A stretch of DNA of 64,000 nucleotides from contig CACBYC010000005.1 in assembly GCA_902543405.1 (NCBI GenBank), forward strand, positions 1-64,000, read 5' to 3'. This document shows positions 40,821 to 47,473 of the stretch, in pieces (position 1 is the first letter of the stretch; every line of letters begins with the position of its first letter). Made by a program: the position numbers and the translations under genes. Under the pieces are notes generated by a model. That model searched no databases. It saw nothing but the letters and a program-made list of their open reading frames with translations, and was not told the DNA's origin. The stretch comes from an uncultured Pelagibacteraceae bacterium (GTDB taxonomy: Bacteria > Pseudomonadota > Alphaproteobacteria > Pelagibacterales > Pelagibacteraceae).

Positions 40821-40851
40821 GTTTGGGGCACCTGGCAACAGAACGCCCCTT
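40821..40851 (+). repeat. Attachment site copy A (3' end of tmRNA coding piece)
   Basis: 31 bases at the tmRNA 3' end, starting GTTTGGGGCACC and ending AGAACGCCCCTT, are repeated exactly at 46186-46216. The last 14 bases recur at 53632-53645. The segment includes the GGGGC/GCCCC hairpin. After the final TT the sequence departs (CCAG here, ATTA in copy 2, TTTCAT in copy 3), marking the crossover side. It is interpreted as attL of a tmRNA-targeted island. Confidence 0.85.
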
Positions 40852-40904
40852 CCAGATTCTCGGTTCGCTAGAAAAATAAACACTTTTTAGAAAGTAAATA
40901 CAGG

Positions 40905-40928
40905 TTGGCGTCACGGTGGCGTCACAAG
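40905..40928 (+). repeat. Iteron pair B at left end of element 1
   Basis: Two GGCGTCA units (40907-40913 and 40918-40924) start exactly 11 bases apart, followed by CAAG. The same 24-base block with one difference (C to T) occurs at 46097-46120. It lies 53 bases from att copy A. Spacing of one helical turn suits arm-type binding by a recombinase or accessory factor (inference). Confidence 0.7.
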
Positions 40929-40939
40929 AAAGGAAAAAA

Positions 40940-41476
40940 CTATACCTTTTTACAATTAAAAATCATGGTTGGATATTCATCTGGACGTTGATAAAAATTT
41001 TTTTCTAATTTGTAGTCAAATTTTTTCTGTTTATCTTTATAAATAGAATAAAAATAATAACTTTCCACTACATCTCCATCTTTGGATTTATAATCTTGAA
41101 AATCTTTCAACGTCAAAATTCTATTATTATTTAAGACAGCATTTCCAAATAATGTTACCTCTGAATTTTGACCTCCATAATCAAGTTTAAAATTTGGTTT
41201 GTAAGGTTCATATGTATATTTCTTGCTACCATTATTTAACAACCAGTAATATTCATGCAATGTCCATATAAATTTTTGTCTTTCGATATCTAAAGTAAAT
41301 TCTTCATTAGTTATTAATTTATTTATATTATTTTTTTTTGCTTGCTTATAAGCATCATCATTTAAATCTTTAACTTCAACTATATTAGTGCATTTTAACT
41401 TTATTTCTTCAGACATGGTAGATGACGAAAAAAAAAGGGATAACAAAAAGATAGCAAAAACTCTTTTAATTAACAT
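40940..41476 (-). CDS. Exported protein of unknown function (element 1)
   Basis: A 178-residue protein from the ATG at 41476, with a signal peptide LIKRVFAIFLLSLFFSSS and cleavage expected near SEE. A longer frame begins 21 bases upstream, within the upstream gene. The mature protein is acidic to neutral, rich in Lys, Asn and Tyr, and has two cysteines far apart (KLKCTN near the N-terminus, FNCKKV at the C-terminus) that could form a disulfide. No domain recognised. It is the last gene of the operon, overlapping the previous gene by 11 bases. Confidence 0.7.
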   Translation of the reverse strand: MLIKRVFAIFLLSLFFSSSTMSEEIKLKCTNIVEVKDLNDDAYKQAKKNNINKLITNEEFTLDIERQKFIWTLHEYYWLLNNGSKKYTYEPYKPNFKLDYGGQNSEVTLFGNAVLNNNRILTLKDFQDYKSKDGDVVESYYFYSIYKDKQKKFDYKLEKNFYQRPDEYPTMIFNCKKV

Positions 41477-42257
41477 CAGGACAACCAATATATTCACCTG
41501 GATTCATTGCACACATTTCTAATTCTCTTTTTTGTTTTTCTAATTCTCTTTTTTCGAATTCAAGTTTTTTCATTTTATTTTTACTAATCTGTAATTCTTG
41601 CTTAAGATAATTTCTGTTTCTTTCGATAGCTTCTGCCTCTTCCTGAAGTTTGACAGTATTATAAACTTGCATTGCAGTGTCGTCTATTTTTTTTAAAAAT
41701 GTTTCTGATTTTAATCTTGTGTTATCAGTTATAGCTTGTATTTTTCTATTAAATTGTCCCCAGGTAATCTCATTATTTTCTAATTCGGCTAATGCAAATA
41801 AAGTCTGGATGTATCTTCTTTGAGGTATCATTGAGAGTTCTAATATTAATGCTGATTTATAGTTATTTGATCTAATATAATTAAAACACTTGTCTAGCTC
41901 TGAACCATAATCTGATATTAATTCCTTTTCTGTCTGATTAGCAAAACTACTGTCAGAAAAATTTTTATAAGTTTTAATTTTTGGACTTTTATTATGAAAG
42001 CCTAATTTTAAGAAAAGATTATTTTCAATATTTTCTTTTTTACAGTTACTAAAGGCTTCTAATTTTTGAAAAAAATCGTCAGACTCTTTTTGGTTAAATC
42101 CTTTTTGTTTCCAAGCATTTTTAACCTTTCTGTTTTCTTCATAGACTTTATTTGCTTCATCAAAAAAACCAATTGCAAAGTCTTTCCAAAAGCCATTTAA
42201 AAAAACAAAGCATATTAAAAGAAAAACTATTTTATTAACAAACTTCATATTTTTCAT
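41466..42257 (-). CDS. Exported coiled-coil protein of unknown function (element 1)
   Basis: A 263-residue protein with a signal peptide (KFVNKIVFLLICFVFLNGFW). The mature part is helical, with a probable coiled coil at about 205-248 (QEEAEAIERNRNYLKQELQI and on through repeated KxELEKQKRELE). It ends MCAMNPGEYIGCPDVN with two cysteines. An ATG three codons later is an alternative start. It overlaps the next gene upstream by 4 bases. Function unknown; a periplasmic structural or binding role is possible. Confidence 0.7.
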   Translation of the reverse strand: MKNMKFVNKIVFLLICFVFLNGFWKDFAIGFFDEANKVYEENRKVKNAWKQKGFNQKESDDFFQKLEAFSNCKKENIENNLFLKLGFHNKSPKIKTYKNFSDSSFANQTEKELISDYGSELDKCFNYIRSNNYKSALILELSMIPQRRYIQTLFALAELENNEITWGQFNRKIQAITDNTRLKSETFLKKIDDTAMQVYNTVKLQEEAEAIERNRNYLKQELQISKNKMKKLEFEKRELEKQKRELEMCAMNPGEYIGCPDVN

Positions 42258-42796
42258 TTTACATTTCTTAATGGTAAAATAGTTAATTTATCATTTAAAT
42301 TATAAAGACCATAAATTGTCATTCCAAATAATCTAGTTCTGTATTTAGAATAGTGTTTAATAAGGACTATACTTAGACAATCACTCTCAACATTAGGAGC
42401 AAAATCATTACAGAAATACAATGGTAATTCAGAAATTAAGGTATACTCAAACTCATCTCCAGAATTACACTCATCCAAGTATCTTGTTAAAGACATCTCT
42501 TCGTCCCATGATGAGTTATATTTATCTCCAATGGGTATCTCTTTTCCTAAATGATTACCTATTTTATTTACAAATAATTCAAATTTAGGATTACCCCAAT
42601 GTTCGTCTAATTTATTAATATAATTATCGTAGTATGACTCATACCAATCTCCAGATGCTACAGGATATAGGTTATTCAAACATTTTTCTGAGATTTTAGT
42701 ATTGTCATATACCCAAGGTTTATATTTTATTTCCTCTGCAAAAGTTAAGTTAAAAGAAAGAAAATAAGTGAAAAGTATTGTTATTATTTTTATCAT
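42254..42796 (-). CDS. Exported protein of unknown function (element 1)
   Basis: A 180-residue protein with a Sec signal peptide (MIKIITILFTYFLSFNLTFA, cleavage after TFA). The mature part has cysteines in SEKCLNN, LDECNSG, YFCNDF and ESDCLSI, enough for two disulfides in the periplasm. No domain recognised. Its ATG overlaps the upstream stop by 1 base and its stop overlaps the downstream start by 4, so expression is coupled. Confidence 0.7.
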   Translation of the reverse strand: MIKIITILFTYFLSFNLTFAEEIKYKPWVYDNTKISEKCLNNLYPVASGDWYESYYDNYINKLDEHWGNPKFELFVNKIGNHLGKEIPIGDKYNSSWDEEMSLTRYLDECNSGDEFEYTLISELPLYFCNDFAPNVESDCLSIVLIKHYSKYRTRLFGMTIYGLYNLNDKLTILPLRNVK

Positions 42797-43896
42797 TAAT
42801 ATTTGGGCTCTCCTCCTATACTATTTATCATCCAGGATGAATGCCATGGATAACAATTCCCAATTAATTCAAAAATATCTTTGTAATTATCATTGCTTAA
42901 GCAATTCTTTTTAACAACCTCAATCTCCTCTTTTGGAAGAGCATAATAAATTTTATCTTCATAAAGTTTTTCTATTTTCTCATATGTAATTGATAACTTT
43001 TCTAATGTTTCATTAAAATTTTTTATAATTTTATTTTCATTATCTATTTTAATAAGAATAAAACCATCCCATACATCCCACCAATAATTATTACTAAAAT
43101 CTTCATATATTTTATCAAAATTATTTTTAGTATAAGTGTTGAGTTTATCTACTTGTTTATACTTTGCTAATGTAGATAAAATTAAGGCTGGATTTAATTT
43201 GTTGATATCAATTTTCTTATTTAATTCCTCAAATTTTAAATCAAAATTAATTCCGTTTTCATTATCAATTTCAAAAAAAGAAGCTCCGTGGTAAAAATAT
43301 GTAACAGCACTAAAATTTCCACTAATAGTAACGCCATTAGCAAGTATTAATTTGTCATTATTAAGTAAAGCATCTTTTACTTGGTTTATTTTTAATTTAA
43401 TTAATTTATTCTGAATTTTCACTTGACCACTGTCCATATAAGGAACGAATAATCTAAAAGCAGTGAAATCTATATGTTTATATCCATCTCCACAATATTT
43501 GTGCCAACCTACTCCCCAGGCAATAACTTTTCCTTTATGTTTTATTTCATAAATAGAGGTTGCACCACTAACCTTTCTATCCACTAACGTAATCCCTTCA
43601 TTATCTTTGATTGTCATATCTCTAAAATTAGAAAGATATAAGGTTATTTTCTTATCAACTAAATTTATAGTTGATGATGCATTAGTTTGAAATTCTCTAT
43701 CGTATTTACTTTTTTCAAGCTTTGTAATTTTATTTGGTACTTCTTCTAAAATATTTTCAATGTTTAGAGGTGAATTAAAATATTGTTTTGGGTCTGGAGT
43801 ACATGCATTAAAATAAACATTTTGTCCTAATTCAAAAGAATAAGACAAATTTGTAAACAGTAATCCCAGAAATACGATACCTAAAAGTTTTTTCAT
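42796..43896 (-). CDS. Large exported protein of unknown function (element 1)
   Basis: A 366-residue protein with signal peptide MKKLLGIVFLGLLFTNLSYS. The mature N-terminus FELGQNVYFNACTPDPKQY resembles a short SH3-like or cell-surface lead but is not assignable. Cysteines occur near both ends (FNACTP, HKYCGDG, KNCLSND, GNCYPWH). Its first 17 coding bases are identical to those of the gene at 44739, although the mature proteins differ. One base separates it from the neighbour at 43898. Confidence 0.7.
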   Translation of the reverse strand: MKKLLGIVFLGLLFTNLSYSFELGQNVYFNACTPDPKQYFNSPLNIENILEEVPNKITKLEKSKYDREFQTNASSTINLVDKKITLYLSNFRDMTIKDNEGITLVDRKVSGATSIYEIKHKGKVIAWGVGWHKYCGDGYKHIDFTAFRLFVPYMDSGQVKIQNKLIKLKINQVKDALLNNDKLILANGVTISGNFSAVTYFYHGASFFEIDNENGINFDLKFEELNKKIDINKLNPALILSTLAKYKQVDKLNTYTKNNFDKIYEDFSNNYWWDVWDGFILIKIDNENKIIKNFNETLEKLSITYEKIEKLYEDKIYYALPKEEIEVVKKNCLSNDNYKDIFELIGNCYPWHSSWMINSIGGEPKY

Positions 43897-43897
43897 G

Positions 43898-44245
43898 TTA
43901 ATAAAATATTACACAATTCTTATCTGTATAGGATTTTGAATATCCAGACAAAGCATCTTGGGTTCTATTAATGACATACTTGCCTCCATAATCCATATAA
44001 ATATCAAAATCAAAATCACTTTGATTATCGCTGAACTCTCCGTAGACGCTAATTTTGTATTGTCGTTGATCTTTTGTTATTTTAAAGGTTATGCCATCAT
44101 TATTTGGAAAGCTTAATATAATTTCTGTATCTTTAACTTCATACATGGCTTTTCCATGTCTGAAATTATCACAAGTCCAAGTTTCAGTATAAGCACTCCC
44201 ACAAAATAACAAACTAAGAACAAGGATCGATAGAAGTTTTTTCAT
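43898..44245 (-). CDS. Small exported protein of unknown function (element 1)
   Basis: A 115-residue protein with signal peptide MKKLLSILVLSLLFCGSAYT, similar to those of its neighbours. The mature part (TWTCDNFRHGKAMYEVKDTE...) alternates short beta strands and has two cysteines, one near each end (WTCDN, KNCVIFY), suggesting a small disulfide-closed beta domain. No family recognised. It is 11 bases after the gene at 44257. Confidence 0.68.
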   Translation of the reverse strand: MKKLLSILVLSLLFCGSAYTETWTCDNFRHGKAMYEVKDTEIILSFPNNDGITFKITKDQRQYKISVYGEFSDNQSDFDFDIYMDYGGKYVINRTQDALSGYSKSYTDKNCVIFY

Positions 44246-44256
44246 AAATTTATTAT

Positions 44257-44739
44257 TTAGAATTTGGATGTTCCTCTTTTTTTACATTCCATTGTGTATG
44301 CATCATCAATATTAAATTTTTCTGTTTTACCATCAATAGGCTCTTCAGACACTCCTATTCCTGCAAACCCTTGAAGTCGATCAATTTTAACTAACCATAA
44401 ATGATCTTTAAAATCAGAACTCCACCATTCTGTCCAATCACTGATATAGGTTGTGTATTTTTTATATTCTCCAGATTTAGATTTATATTTCGAACCCTCA
44501 ACAAGCGGTCTCGCCTCTGACTCAACTACGTATTCATCGATTTTTTTAACAAAAAATTCTACTTTGTTACCCCCTGATCCTTGAAATACTTGAATAATTT
44601 TTTCATCAAAATTTATATAAATATAGTCATCAAAAGCTATTCCCATAATGATATCTTTGCATTTTAATTTAGTCATTACAGCATTTGCACTTTGGCAAAA
44701 CAAAATACTTAAAACCACGATCCCTAAAAGTTTTTTCAT
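44257..44739 (-). CDS. Exported protein of unknown function (element 1)
   Basis: A 160-residue protein with signal peptide MKKLLGIVVLSILFCQSANA. The mature part begins VMTKLKCKDIIMGIAFDDYI and ends TMECKKRGTSKF, again with one cysteine near each end. Predicted strands with Trp-rich stretches (SDWTEWWSSDFKDHLWLV) suggest a beta fold. The overall plan (one signal peptide, beta-rich body, N- and C-terminal Cys) resembles the gene at 43898 and could reflect distant paralogy. It overlaps the lipoprotein gene by 4 bases. Confidence 0.68.
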   Translation of the reverse strand: MKKLLGIVVLSILFCQSANAVMTKLKCKDIIMGIAFDDYIYINFDEKIIQVFQGSGGNKVEFFVKKIDEYVVESEARPLVEGSKYKSKSGEYKKYTTYISDWTEWWSSDFKDHLWLVKIDRLQGFAGIGVSEEPIDGKTEKFNIDDAYTMECKKRGTSKF

Positions 44740-45206
44740 TTATTTCTTGGAAGAACTCTCACTTGCTCTCCATAAACAATGGTAACTTTATCATCTAATT
44801 TAAATTTTGATTTGTTATCTTTATCAGTACCTTGAATAACTCCTATTGGTTTATCCTCACCATCAATTGAAATTACATATTGAAAACCATTGTGTTCACC
44901 CAGTTTAACAGTTGAATAATAACCAATTACACCTCCAATTGTTGTACCTGCAATTATTGCAATATCTGTTCCTCTTCCGCTACCTATGTCTTCTGCAATT
45001 ATACCTCCAATTGCTCCACCAACTGCGGCGCCTATATCTGATGTTTTGCCTTTAATTTTTACAGGTACAATATCAACTATTGTGCCAAAGTCTGTATTTA
45101 AGACTACTTGACTATCATCTTTACTTGCGTTGTAAGGATTTGAAGTGCATGAGTAAATAAATAATAATATTGCTATAACCAGGTATTGTATTTTAATTTT
45201 GTCCAT
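44736..45206 (-). CDS. SlyB/Pcp-like outer-membrane lipoprotein with glycine zipper
   Basis: A 156-residue lipoprotein. The signal MDKIKIQYLVIAILLFIYSC has its lipobox cysteine at residue 20. A glycine-rich hydrophobic segment, DIGAAVGGAIGGIIAEDIGS followed by TDIAIIAGTTIGGVIGYYS, is the 2TM glycine-zipper domain of the SlyB/Pcp family. The C-terminal part (FQYVISIDGEDKPIGVIQGT ... VRVLP) is the usual beta domain. SlyB helps keep the outer membrane stable under stress in E. coli. It is the only island gene of element 1 with a recognisable family. Confidence 0.8.
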   Translation of the reverse strand: MDKIKIQYLVIAILLFIYSCTSNPYNASKDDSQVVLNTDFGTIVDIVPVKIKGKTSDIGAAVGGAIGGIIAEDIGSGRGTDIAIIAGTTIGGVIGYYSTVKLGEHNGFQYVISIDGEDKPIGVIQGTDKDNKSKFKLDDKVTIVYGEQVRVLPRNK

Positions 45207-45672
45207 AAATTATTTTTTTTAATTTTTCTATTTGTTGTTTTAATTCATCATTTATTTCTATATCAAACCTAAAATCTAATTCTGCTTTAGTTACTTTTTT
45301 TACTTTTCCCCATGACAAAGCGTGCATTCTTAATTTAAAAGTTTGTTTTGATATTCCTTTTCTACCTATTCTAAATTCTTGGAAGTAATCATCAACGACG
45401 AATCCCTCTTTATCTAGCATTTTAAAGTCATAGGCACCTTTAATCTCCTCACTACAATTATTTTGCAATCTAACAATAAAACGTGCATCGCTCCAACCCA
45501 TATTTCCAAGAGTACTTAATGCATTTCTTTTTGATTTAATATCTACTACCTTAATACAATTGATCAAATCTTTATCAACTGACTGTACTTCAAAATCCCA
45601 TTTTTGAGTTTTAGCAAACGCAATCTGATTAAAAAATAAAACAATAATGGCAACAAAACATATCTTTTTCAT
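45193..45672 (-). CDS. Exported protein of unknown function (element 1, operon start)
   Basis: A 159-residue protein with signal peptide MKKICFVAIIVLFFNQIAFA. The mature region has an immunoglobulin-like strand pattern (SDARFIVRLQNNCSEEIKGAYDFKMLDKEG), similar in shape to FxLYD-type domains that describe protein modification of a conserved core, and ends in a charged helix (ELKQQIEKLKKIIYGQN). Two cysteines (INCIKV, NNCSEE). First of eight overlapping genes; overlap with the next is 14 bases. Function unknown. Confidence 0.7.
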   Translation of the reverse strand: MKKICFVAIIVLFFNQIAFAKTQKWDFEVQSVDKDLINCIKVVDIKSKRNALSTLGNMGWSDARFIVRLQNNCSEEIKGAYDFKMLDKEGFVVDDYFQEFRIGRKGISKQTFKLRMHALSWGKVKKVTKAELDFRFDIEINDELKQQIEKLKKIIYGQN

Positions 45673-45736
45673 GATCCAAGATTAACAAATCCTGAACCAC
45701 GAGTCTGCCTCTATTTATTCATGATATCCAATAAAA

Positions 45737-45940
45737 CTAAGTAGCTATTGCCTTTTTTGAATTCTGGACATAGCAATCTCTACATACTGGTTTTTCTGCT
45801 ATTTCAAATTCTGAAAAATATATTTTCATTCTCTTTCTGACTGGTTTTTCTTGTCCACAGAAACCACACCTTTCGGTTCTGATTTTTTCTAAAGTTTCCG
45901 CAGTTACGCTATCCTGAGAATTTATATTATACCAAGCCAT
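45737..45940 (-). CDS. Small protein with two CxxC pairs (putative zinc-binding)
   Basis: A 67-residue protein with CGFC and CRDC motifs about 30 residues apart (ERCGFCGQEKPVRKRM ... KPVCRDCYVQ), the layout of a treble-clef or zinc-ribbon domain. There is no signal peptide, so it is cytoplasmic, unlike the other genes of element 1. It could bind nucleic acid or act as a small regulator; this is inference. It lies 64 bases upstream of the exported-protein operon. Confidence 0.65.
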   Translation of the reverse strand: MAWYNINSQDSVTAETLEKIRTERCGFCGQEKPVRKRMKIYFSEFEIAEKPVCRDCYVQNSKKAIAT

Positions 45941-46073
45941 TGAATTATTTATGGTACCAAAAAGTTTTCAATTGTCCTGTCTTTATTCGACTTGCTATAC
46001 ACCTAAAGCAGTGGGACCCCTTTATGTAGTTATTGGTATGTGGGTAACTTTAATTAAATCTATTTTGGACTTT

Positions 46074-46092
46074 GTTTGGGACCCCTCTTCCA
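46074..46092 (+). repeat. Degenerate att-like motif
   Basis: GTTTGGGACCCCTCTTCCA keeps the outer parts of att copy A (GTTTGGGG at its start, CCCCTT plus the following CCA at its end) but lacks the middle. It is followed 4 bases later by iteron pair B', echoing the A-then-B order at the left end. A shorter GTGGGACCCCTTT occurs at 46011-46023. These may be relics of earlier integrations. Confidence 0.4.
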
Positions 46093-46096
46093 ATAT

Positions 46097-46120
46097 TTGG
46101 CGTCATGGTGGCGTCACAAG
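46097..46120 (+). repeat. Iteron pair B' near right end of element 1
   Basis: 24 bases differing at one position from 40905-40928, with two GGCGTCA units (46099-46105 and 46110-46116) 11 bases apart. Same orientation as the left copy. It lies 65 bases before att copy A'. Confidence 0.7.
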
Positions 46121-46185
46121 TTCCTTGATTGGTGTTCTATTAATGGTAGTATTTATCTGTGTTTATTAGTGGATCTTGATAAACA

Positions 46186-46216
46186 GTTTGGGGCACCTGG
46201 CAACAGAACGCCCCTT
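46186..46216 (+). repeat. Attachment site copy A' (exact 31-bp repeat of tmRNA 3' end)
   Basis: Identical to 40821-40851 over 31 bases and different on both sides (preceding A instead of G, following ATTA instead of CCAG). It marks the junction between two tandem elements. It lacks the tmRNA tag and acceptor piece, so it is not a functional second tmRNA. Confidence 0.88.
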
Positions 46217-46260
46217 ATTAAAGGTTTCCCTTATCCACACTCATTTTCTAAAAATAAAGT

Positions 46261-46291
46261 TCAATGAAGGTTCAATGAAGTTTCAATGAAG
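46261..46291 (+). repeat. Three TCAATGAAG iterons at left end of element 2
   Basis: TCAATGAAG at 46261-46269, 46272-46280 and 46283-46291, spaced exactly 11 bases start to start. The same 9-mer occurs three times near the right end (53520-53584). It starts 45 bases inside att copy A'. Interpreted as arm-type sites for recombination. Confidence 0.75.
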
Positions 46292-46314
46292 TTTGAAAAC
46301 AACAGAAATAAGTT

Positions 46315-46488
46315 TTACCTCTTATTTTTAATTTTAAATCCTTGAGACTCTAATATTTTAATCAAATTAATTTTCATTTGGTCCCTAGATGTTTTTCTGT
46401 CACCTATTTTCTCAAAAAATATTGGTTTTAAACCTCTATCTTTTTTTGATTTAAAATAGTCTTTTATAGATTGTATTTTAATTTTCAT
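46315..46488 (-). CDS. Small basic protein of unknown function
   Basis: A 57-residue frame starting MKIKIQSIKDYFKSKKDRGL and ending KILESQGFKIKNKR. It has an unusually perfect ribosome-binding site for this genome (AGGAGG, 3 bases before ATG), which argues that it is expressed. About a third of its residues are Lys or Arg and it contains no cysteine or membrane segment. Its place beside the att site and iterons, and its size and charge, would suit an excisionase-like or DNA-bending factor or a control protein, but no family motif is seen. Confidence 0.55.
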   Translation of the reverse strand: MKIKIQSIKDYFKSKKDRGLKPIFFEKIGDRKTSRDQMKINLIKILESQGFKIKNKR

Positions 46489-46589
46489 GTGCCTCCTTTA
46501 GCGTTATTATTTTATGTCTGAAGCAAGTAGAGTAATTTCTAAATCACAGACAATTTTAATATATCATATTAAAAATATTTAACCAGTCC

Positions 46590-46997
46590 TTGAAAATTGA
46601 AAAATTGTTCCTAAATATATCATTGTTAACCATCTTAAAAACTAAAAAACTCACTTACATTTATGGAAAATATAATCTGCCGAAAGGTTGGAAATACGAA
46701 GTATTTGATAAAAATGAAAATCCAATCGCAAAATACTATTCAGCATTAACTGATTATGGGGAAATGATTAAATACTCTGACATAATACATCCTAAAAATA
46801 GTAATATGTTTGCAGAATTTGATGACTACATAAACATCAAAAAAGAAGACTTAAAGGGAATTACTTTTGAACAACTATTGTTCTATTTAAAAAATATAGA
46901 ACCAAAAGAAAAACAATCAAAGAAAGATTGTTTAATTCAATTATTAGATAAAAAACAAATCAAATATGAGGAAGGACTATGGGATGAAGCAGTTTAA
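46590..46997 (+). CDS. Protein of unknown function (element 2)
   Basis: A frame of 135 residues from a TTG codon; no ATG occurs before about residue 58, so the start is uncertain. The region KGWKYEVFDKNENPIAKYYSALTDYGEM looks like a small beta domain, and the acidic C-terminal part (GITFEQLLFYLKNIEPKEKQ) is helical. No family recognised. It ends 8 bases before the convergent stop of the EVE-like gene. Confidence 0.5.
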   Translation: MKIEKLFLNISLLTILKTKKLTYIYGKYNLPKGWKYEVFDKNENPIAKYYSALTDYGEMIKYSDIIHPKNSNMFAEFDDYINIKKEDLKGITFEQLLFYLKNIEPKEKQSKKDCLIQLLDKKQIKYEEGLWDEAV

Positions 46998-47005
46998 TAC
47001 AGACA

Positions 47006-47422
47006 CTATTTCAAATTAAAAAAACTCTCTAATTTTTTTGTATCAAACTCATTTAATTTTAACGGAGCATTAAGTAATCTTAAACCAGGACTTTTTGCTA
47101 AAGCAAAAACTTCTAATTCATTTTTAATATTATCAAAATCTAACCAATTTTCTTGATTAAGAATTTTTAATGGTTTTGTTTTAATCGCTTTGGTGAATTC
47201 TTTGTCGTATTTATAGGTATTTGGTAAATCAAAAATTTCATTGCTAGTTATTTTTCTAATATCAGAAAATTTTTTTTGTTTTGTTATGTATGTAAAAATT
47301 TTATCATTATTTTCAAATTTTTTATTTTTAAATACTCCTAGATGCATTCCTAGAAATTCAAATTTATTTTGAAAATCATTTTCCCAGTTAAACAAACTTT
47401 CTACAAATATCCAATTGTTCAT
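47006..47422 (-). CDS. EVE-like (PUA-fold) putative modified-base-binding protein
   Basis: A 138-residue cytoplasmic protein. It opens MNNWIFVESLFNW and continues with FLGMHLGVFKNKKFENNDKI, then IFTYITKQKKFSDIRKITSNEIFD, which resembles the EVE-domain order: an initial Trp strand, a G-x-(W/H) segment, a GD-x-(V/I)-x-x-Y-x-T strand and an x-K-I-T-S strand. EVE/YTH/PUA-fold domains bind modified bases and are often attached to or beside restriction enzymes. The match is by pattern only. It is divergent from the nuclease gene across 51 bases, fitting a role in the same system. Confidence 0.5.
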   Translation of the reverse strand: MNNWIFVESLFNWENDFQNKFEFLGMHLGVFKNKKFENNDKIFTYITKQKKFSDIRKITSNEIFDLPNTYKYDKEFTKAIKTKPLKILNQENWLDFDNIKNELEVFALAKSPGLRLLNAPLKLNEFDTKKLESFFNLK

Positions 47423-47473
47423 AATTTAAATATATAACTGGTTTAGTATTTTTTTTAGTGCTATTTTTTTATT

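Larger units (their letters stand above)
40587..40851 (+). ncRNA. ssrA: Circularly permuted (two-piece) tmRNA
   Basis: Ribosome-rescue RNA. The acceptor piece comes first and ends CACCTCC-A-CCA at 40672. It contains a T arm GTGGG/CCCAC (40645-40649 with 40657-40661) with loop GGCAGTA, and a GTTGG/CCAAC hairpin from 40593. After an intervening segment of only 12 bases, the coding piece starts GGGGGTG (40685-40691), which pairs with the acceptor 3' strand as 7 bp including a G-U at position 3, the alanine identity mark. GGATCGACGGG follows, then the tag frame at 40767, a stem around the stop codon (CTTAATTAG/CTAATTAAG) and a G+C-rich 3' hairpin at 40825-40849. The exact processed ends are uncertain. 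Confidence 0.93.
40852..46216. mobile_element. Genomic island element 1 (tmRNA-integrated, exported-protein cargo)
   Basis: DNA between the first two att copies, 5365 bases. It has a related 24-base iteron pair near each end (40905-40928 and 46097-46120) and a single minus-strand operon of eight exported-protein genes plus a small CxxC protein gene. No integrase, transposase or phage structural gene is visible. Boundaries come from the exact 31-bp att repeat. Whether it is still mobile is unknown; an integrase would have to be supplied from elsewhere. Confidence 0.7.
45941..46310. other. Junction region between elements 1 and 2, no gene
   Basis: About 370 bases without a convincing gene. It holds two degenerate att-like motifs (46011-46023 and 46074-46092), iteron pair B' (46097-46120), att copy A' (46186-46216) and the TCAATGAAG iterons (46261-46291). 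Open frames across it follow att DNA (for example GAPGNRTPL from the att repeat) and are not considered real proteins. Confidence 0.6.

Noticed and set aside
46186-46216. Possible second tmRNA gene
   Set aside because: Only the 31 bases of the 3' end are present; there is no acceptor piece, tag frame or GGATCGACGGG segment.
45951-46267. Two short plus-strand open frames over the junction region
   Set aside because: They run through iteron and att DNA (one encodes GAPGNRTPL directly from the att repeat), have no ribosome-binding site and no recognisable domain.
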